Below are positions 60,407-64,000 of a stretch of DNA of 64,000 nt, piece by piece. Origin of the DNA: Zantedeschia hybrid cultivar (Eukaryota > Streptophyta > Magnoliopsida > Alismatales > Araceae); contig JARZZO010000003.1 in the NCBI GenBank assembly GCA_030544215.1, positions 34,662,379 through 34,726,378 on the forward strand. Reading direction: 5' to 3'. The position numbers and the translations under genes were made by a program. Numbering within the stretch: the first letter of the stretch is position 1; every line of letters starts with the position of its first letter. The notes under the pieces are model-generated. The model was not told the origin of the DNA. It ran no database searches and was given only the letters and a program-made list of their open reading frames with translations.

Positions 60407-60859
60407 CAGAGATGTCAATGGTAACTGAGAATCCAATTATTTGCAGTATTCATCATGGTTTGCGGTTAGTTTTTTTTATCTCAATTAGCTAAAGGATACA
60501 AATAAGAATAATATTTTTAAAATCATTTTTGTAACGGGTACCAAAATGGATAGTCTTTTTGTCGAAACTGCTATCTGCTACTATCCATCAACATACATTA
60601 TTATATTTTAACATTTTATGTTATTTTATCATTTCCTCTTATTTTATTTAATCTTAAGGATGTTGTGGACCTTTAAGTGAGAGAAGTCTACCGAATAATA
60701 TGTCGATAACGGCTTCCATCCGAACAATATTAAAAAGTGGTTTTGGATATACTATGTCCGATAGTTAACAAATAGCTAATGAGAAATAGAGTTTATCCCG
60801 CATATACAAAAAAAGTATAGTCTACTATCCTCATAGTATTCGACCCTTTGACATCCCTA
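60407..60859. mobile_element. hAT-type MITE, 453 bp
   Basis: Termini CAGAGATGTCAATGG and, inverted, TAGGGATGTCAAAGG. Flanked by the 8-bp duplication ATTGCAAG/ATTGCAAT (60399-60406 and 60860-60867, seven of eight identical). The interior is AT-rich without a gene. Confidence 0.8.
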
Positions 60860-60867
60860 ATTGCAAT

Positions 60868-61586
60868 CTTTTAGAAGATAATGTTATTTATAAAAATATG
60901 CTTAAGACAGAAAGTATACATATAAAGATCTAATTTATAATAATATAAATTATAAAATTGTTAATTAAATTATCATTCCTCCATCTATATTGCCATATGC
61001 ATAAATCACTAGGAGGAGTCGTTTAATTTGTTGAAGGAACTGTCAAATCCGAAGTTTTTGAGATGCACGTGAAAAAAAGAATTTTTAATTTTTAGTCTCT
61101 GTAATCTACCTAATGCGGAAAAAAAACTCTATATTTCTCTATTTAGTAAAAAAAAATTTGTAATCCCACATGTAGTCTCATAGGGTGATTACAGGGAAAT
61201 TCAAGAACTAAGAAAAACCCAGAGAGAAAACCCTTAAAGTGGGACGAAAAAATATGAGAACTGAAGGATTATTAATACCAGAAACGAGCACTTCGATTTC
61301 TAACAAATTAAATTTGTCATCACAGCAAGACACAAATCATCAGCCCTAGAGACGAATAAATCACCCCATGAAACCATCAACACTTGATCTCCCAACTCAA
61401 CTCAGCCGCCACATACATGTATATGATCACCTGTGGAGATACGCCATCAAAATTAAGCAGGGGGGATCATAACAGGCATAGTTATACAGAACCAGATGAG
61501 ATCGATATTAAGGAAGCTGCATGCAGGCGGCCCAGATTTACGACAGTGGAGAAGCTTCATACATGATCAGTAAACGTACTTTACTA
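60868..61586. other. tetraspanin 3' flank
   Basis: AT-rich sequence downstream of the tetraspanin stop, presumably including its 3' untranslated region. Nothing else recognised. Confidence 0.5.
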
Positions 61587-61910
61587 CTACGCCCGGTATC
61601 CCGCCCTGTAGCGCCGGTAGCTGTCGCGCCTGTTGCTCCGGACGGCGCAGCAGCCGACGCAGTAGATGATGACGAGGATGAGGAGGAGGCCGACGTTGAA
61701 GACGGCGAGGCCCTTCCACCCCCGCTGGATGTTGGAGAGGAAGCCCGCCTTGCAGGAGTTGCAGGCGAAGCAGAGCTCAAGCGGGTTGCTGTTCCAGGCC
61801 TTGCAGTCGCTCTCGTCCGCCAGCAGCGCCCTCTTCGGCTTCACCAAGACGGTCGCGTTCTCCTCCGCCGGCGTGGCGCTGCAGCCCGCCGGCCGCTTGC
61901 AGCAGCCAGA
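61587..61910 (-). CDS. TET8-like: tetraspanin (TET7/TET8-like), last exon
   Basis: Begins after acceptor ATGTAG with SGCCK, the plant tetraspanin GCCK motif in the large extracellular loop. Further loop cysteines follow (DCKAW, LCFACNSCKAG), then the fourth membrane segment (GLAVFNVGLLLILVIIYCVG) and a short basic cytosolic tail ending at a stop at 61587. CC after the fourth segment (GCCAVR) is a likely palmitoylation site. Plant tetraspanins organise plasma-membrane and vesicle microdomains. Third codon positions are nearly all G/C, unlike the flanks. The exon joins the upstream exon in phase 0. Confidence 0.95.
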   Translation of the reverse strand, partial: SGCCKRPAGCSATPAEENATVLVKPKRALLADESDCKAWNSNPLELCFACNSCKAGFLSNIQRGWKGLAVFNVGLLLILVIIYCVGCCAVRSNRRDSYRRYRAGYRA

Positions 61911-63608
61911 CTACATACGATGCGAGTTAACATAACATTGTAATATTAGTTTGTGAACGTTAATTATGATGTGATGGTAGTTTATCATGTAGGATGGGAA
62001 ATTAATAGGATGGGACTTGGCAGCTTTTTTGCACTAATTAATTAAGAAAGCTGCACTAATTTTTTTCTAATATTCAGCAACAATTCATTCATGTGTGTGA
62101 TAATATACTAGATATTTTTTACGGTATAAAAATTAATTGTGCAAATAGTCTGATGGACATGCTAAATATATGAGTTTATTTTCATCATTCGATCTATGCG
62201 TTTCAATAAGTTATGTGATATTGTGTATTAAATCCTAACCAACATTGGTTTTCTTTAAGTCGAAATGTACATTTTAAATAGTATGTTTATTATACGTGGA
62301 AAGGAATTGTACTATATTTAGAATGAGAGTACTTTCGTATTTTTCCAACGTAACAACTAAATATATGGCAGCGATTTCATTTGTAAGCTTGAAAAAAGAA
62401 AAGAATACTGAAGATTTAGATAGGAATATTAGTCTTGATATACTATAAATTTTTATTAATAATTTTAATTTTATAAATATTTTTGTTATAATATATATTA
62501 CTTTTAATGTAGCATTAATTTTAATACTAATACTTCTAAAGTCTAGAATATCAATATTGTATAATTGATAACGGAGGACTATCAATGGCGAGAAATGAAG
62601 AGAAACGAAAGAATTATGGACGAGGATGAGAGATGAGAGAAAGTCTTAAGATTCTCTAAATCTAAATTGTATTGTTCCTAATATAGGGTCAGTCCTGTAT
62701 ACATATCAAAACTGATAAAATATAATCAAACATACCTTGTTGTAATAGTAATGTCAAATTCATATATATATAAGGGCAGATCAAATGCACACTCATGAAA
62801 GATGTGCCCCACCCGATTAACCATCCGATCGTAGATCGGACGGCAGTTCAAAAACATTTAAATCGTGCATGCAGGTGAATGTATTCAAATTAATATATAT
62901 GTTACATTGTCTATGAATGAAGGTCAAAGTATAGCATAGAATAGTATTTTCAATTTCTTATTCTACCAAATCGGAATTAGTAGGTAGTAGGATAAGAAGA
63001 GTAATTTGGACAAAAAAAGTGCTTATTCTCCTTCTTATTCTCTCTTTCGTAATCAAAGTAATTAGAATAACTTCTTATTCTATCTTCAATTCATATCCGT
63101 TGCCAAATCAAAAGACTTCTTATTCTAGAATAAGCCATCCGGCATAACTTATTCTAGAATAAGAAATCCGGGAAACAAAGTGAGGCTTAAGATAAGTAAT
63201 CCAATTAAACACCTGAGATGCATCTATCTTAGATGTACCCTGAAGTGCCTTTGATGCTTCCTTGTATACAATGACCATATGCTTCCCTGTACGCGTAATT
63301 ATACATATATCCTCTAAGAAAATTATAATATATATACTAACCTACAGAAGACGTACTTCTCGTGCATGTGAAAGCACGACAGAAGGATATATATCAAAGA
63401 CTGGCTAGCATGCAGATCAAACAGAACAGAGAACATGCACGAATTAGCAAAACTTCCCGATTGAAGCTTCGAAATTATATATATATATGCAACATGCAGA
63501 GAAGTAAAACAAATGAGAGAAATCTAAACAACGCGTAATTAATTAGAAAAGCATGCAAACTCTGAGAACAATATTAATTAATGATCAATAGAAAGCGCAA
63601 GAGCATGC
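61911..63608 (-). other. tetraspanin intron, 1698 bp, GC-AG type
   Basis: The donor side reads CAG/GCATGC at 63608-63607 and the acceptor ATGTAG at 61911. Keeping the conserved LSSVQ/SGCC junction requires the GC donor. A GT five bases upstream of the exon end (at 63614) would remove Val-Gln. The intron contains a Harbinger-like MITE remnant. Confidence 0.75.
62930..63186. mobile_element. Tourist/Harbinger-like MITE remnant in the tetraspanin intron
   Basis: Dense in CTTATTCT/AGAATAAG words, with palindromic TTATTCTAGAATAA twice. The right end, ATCCGGGAAACAAAGTGAGG followed by C/TTA, resembles the Harbinger right end at 50945-50968. The left terminus is not clear. Confidence 0.5.
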
Positions 63609-64000
63609 CTGTACAGAAGACAACTTCGTCTTGTAGAAGTCGGTGGGATCCATGACGGTGGGCGTGGGCGACCCGCCGCACACCCTGGCCTCCTTCATGC
63701 AGCTCGCGATGTTCCCCCAGGCCTGCTGGTCGCGCACCATATTCTGCAGCCAGTGCGAGTAGTCGCCGAGGCGGTAATCCTTGTAACCCTGTCCGGACAC
63801 CACCTCCCCGGCGCTCTTGTTGGTCACCACGAACGCGAACGCGGTGAAGCAGACCAGCGCCACGATGAGCAGGAACATCACGGTGAGGTAGAGCCACAGC
63901 ATGCAGGAGACACGGCAGCAGGCGCCAAGGATGCCGAGGAGGGAGACCACGAACAGAAAGACCCCCGAGAAGAACAACGGGGTCTGCATGAACCGGTCGC
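63609..64000 (-). CDS. TET8-like: tetraspanin (TET7/TET8-like), 5' exon, cut by window edge
   Basis: The frame is open to the edge (..DRFMQTPLFFSG), so the Met at 63989 is internal and the true start lies beyond 64000. Membrane segment 2 is PLFFSGVFLFVVSLLGILGA, segment 3 is MLWLYLTVMFLLIVALVCFT. The large loop starts FAFVVTNKSAGE, with GYKDYRLGDYSHWLQ and SCMKEARVC. The exon ends KLSSVQ at 63609. Family landmarks (CCRV after segment 2, KDYRLGDYS.WLQ) are all present, with no stop or frameshift. Together the two exons give about 238 residues, missing the first membrane segment. Confidence 0.95.

Noticed and set aside
63585..63608. Extension of the tetraspanin exon into ACSCAFY and a stop
   Set aside because: This is intron read-through; the conserved GCCK exon lies at 61910.

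Overview
The window is nuclear DNA of a flowering plant. The evidence is a plant-type tetraspanin, a plant acyl-activating enzyme of the AAE17/AAE18 group, a plastid rpoC1 fragment, and plant lineages of LTR, LINE, hAT and PIF/Harbinger elements. The tetraspanin exons are very GC-rich in an AT-rich surround, as is common in monocots. A non-grass monocot is my best guess, but species cannot be fixed from this sequence.

Only two host genes are supported, and both are partial at their 5' ends. (1) The 3' part of a peroxisomal acyl-activating enzyme gene is on the + strand: one exon at 13717-13937, then six exons at 38536-40112 ending in the peroxisomal tripeptide AKL. The intron between them is about 24.6 kb. 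(2) The last two exons of a tetraspanin (TET7/TET8-like) are on the - strand at 61587-64000. They are separated by a 1.7-kb intron that appears to use a rare GC donor.

Region 1-13.7 kb is nested transposon debris: a long LTR cut by the window edge, a hAT-type transposase tail with a GTACCGG palindrome, a LINE 5' fragment, and a long L1-type LINE (about 10.8 to 3.93 kb, - strand). A 2431-bp solo-LTR-like insert with a 5-bp target duplication lies inside the LINE endonuclease. The giant intron (13.9-38.5 kb) holds a dead chromovirus (20.0-31.0 kb, LTR about 3.85 kb, chromodomain), a second hAT-type remnant, the rpoC1 insert and other LTR debris. The chromovirus pol frame has no frameshift from 25482 to about 29526, but it carries many stops of the C-to-T/G-to-A type and several catalytic changes.

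From 40402 to 50965 lies a probable long PIF/Harbinger element with degenerate inverted ends and a TTA duplication. It carries, on the - strand, a Myb-like ORF1, a DDE transposase, and between them an unusual ORF: an RNase H1-type hybrid-binding (Cauli_VI/viroplasmin) domain followed by a C-terminal membrane anchor. From 51 to 61.5 kb there is AT-rich intergenic sequence with small non-autonomous elements.

The most notable observations are the hybrid-binding/membrane ORF in the Harbinger, a three-hairpin module shared by three LTR copies with compensating base changes, an array of GCGTC/GACGC inverted repeats in the solo LTR, the 24.6-kb intron, and the GC-AG intron.
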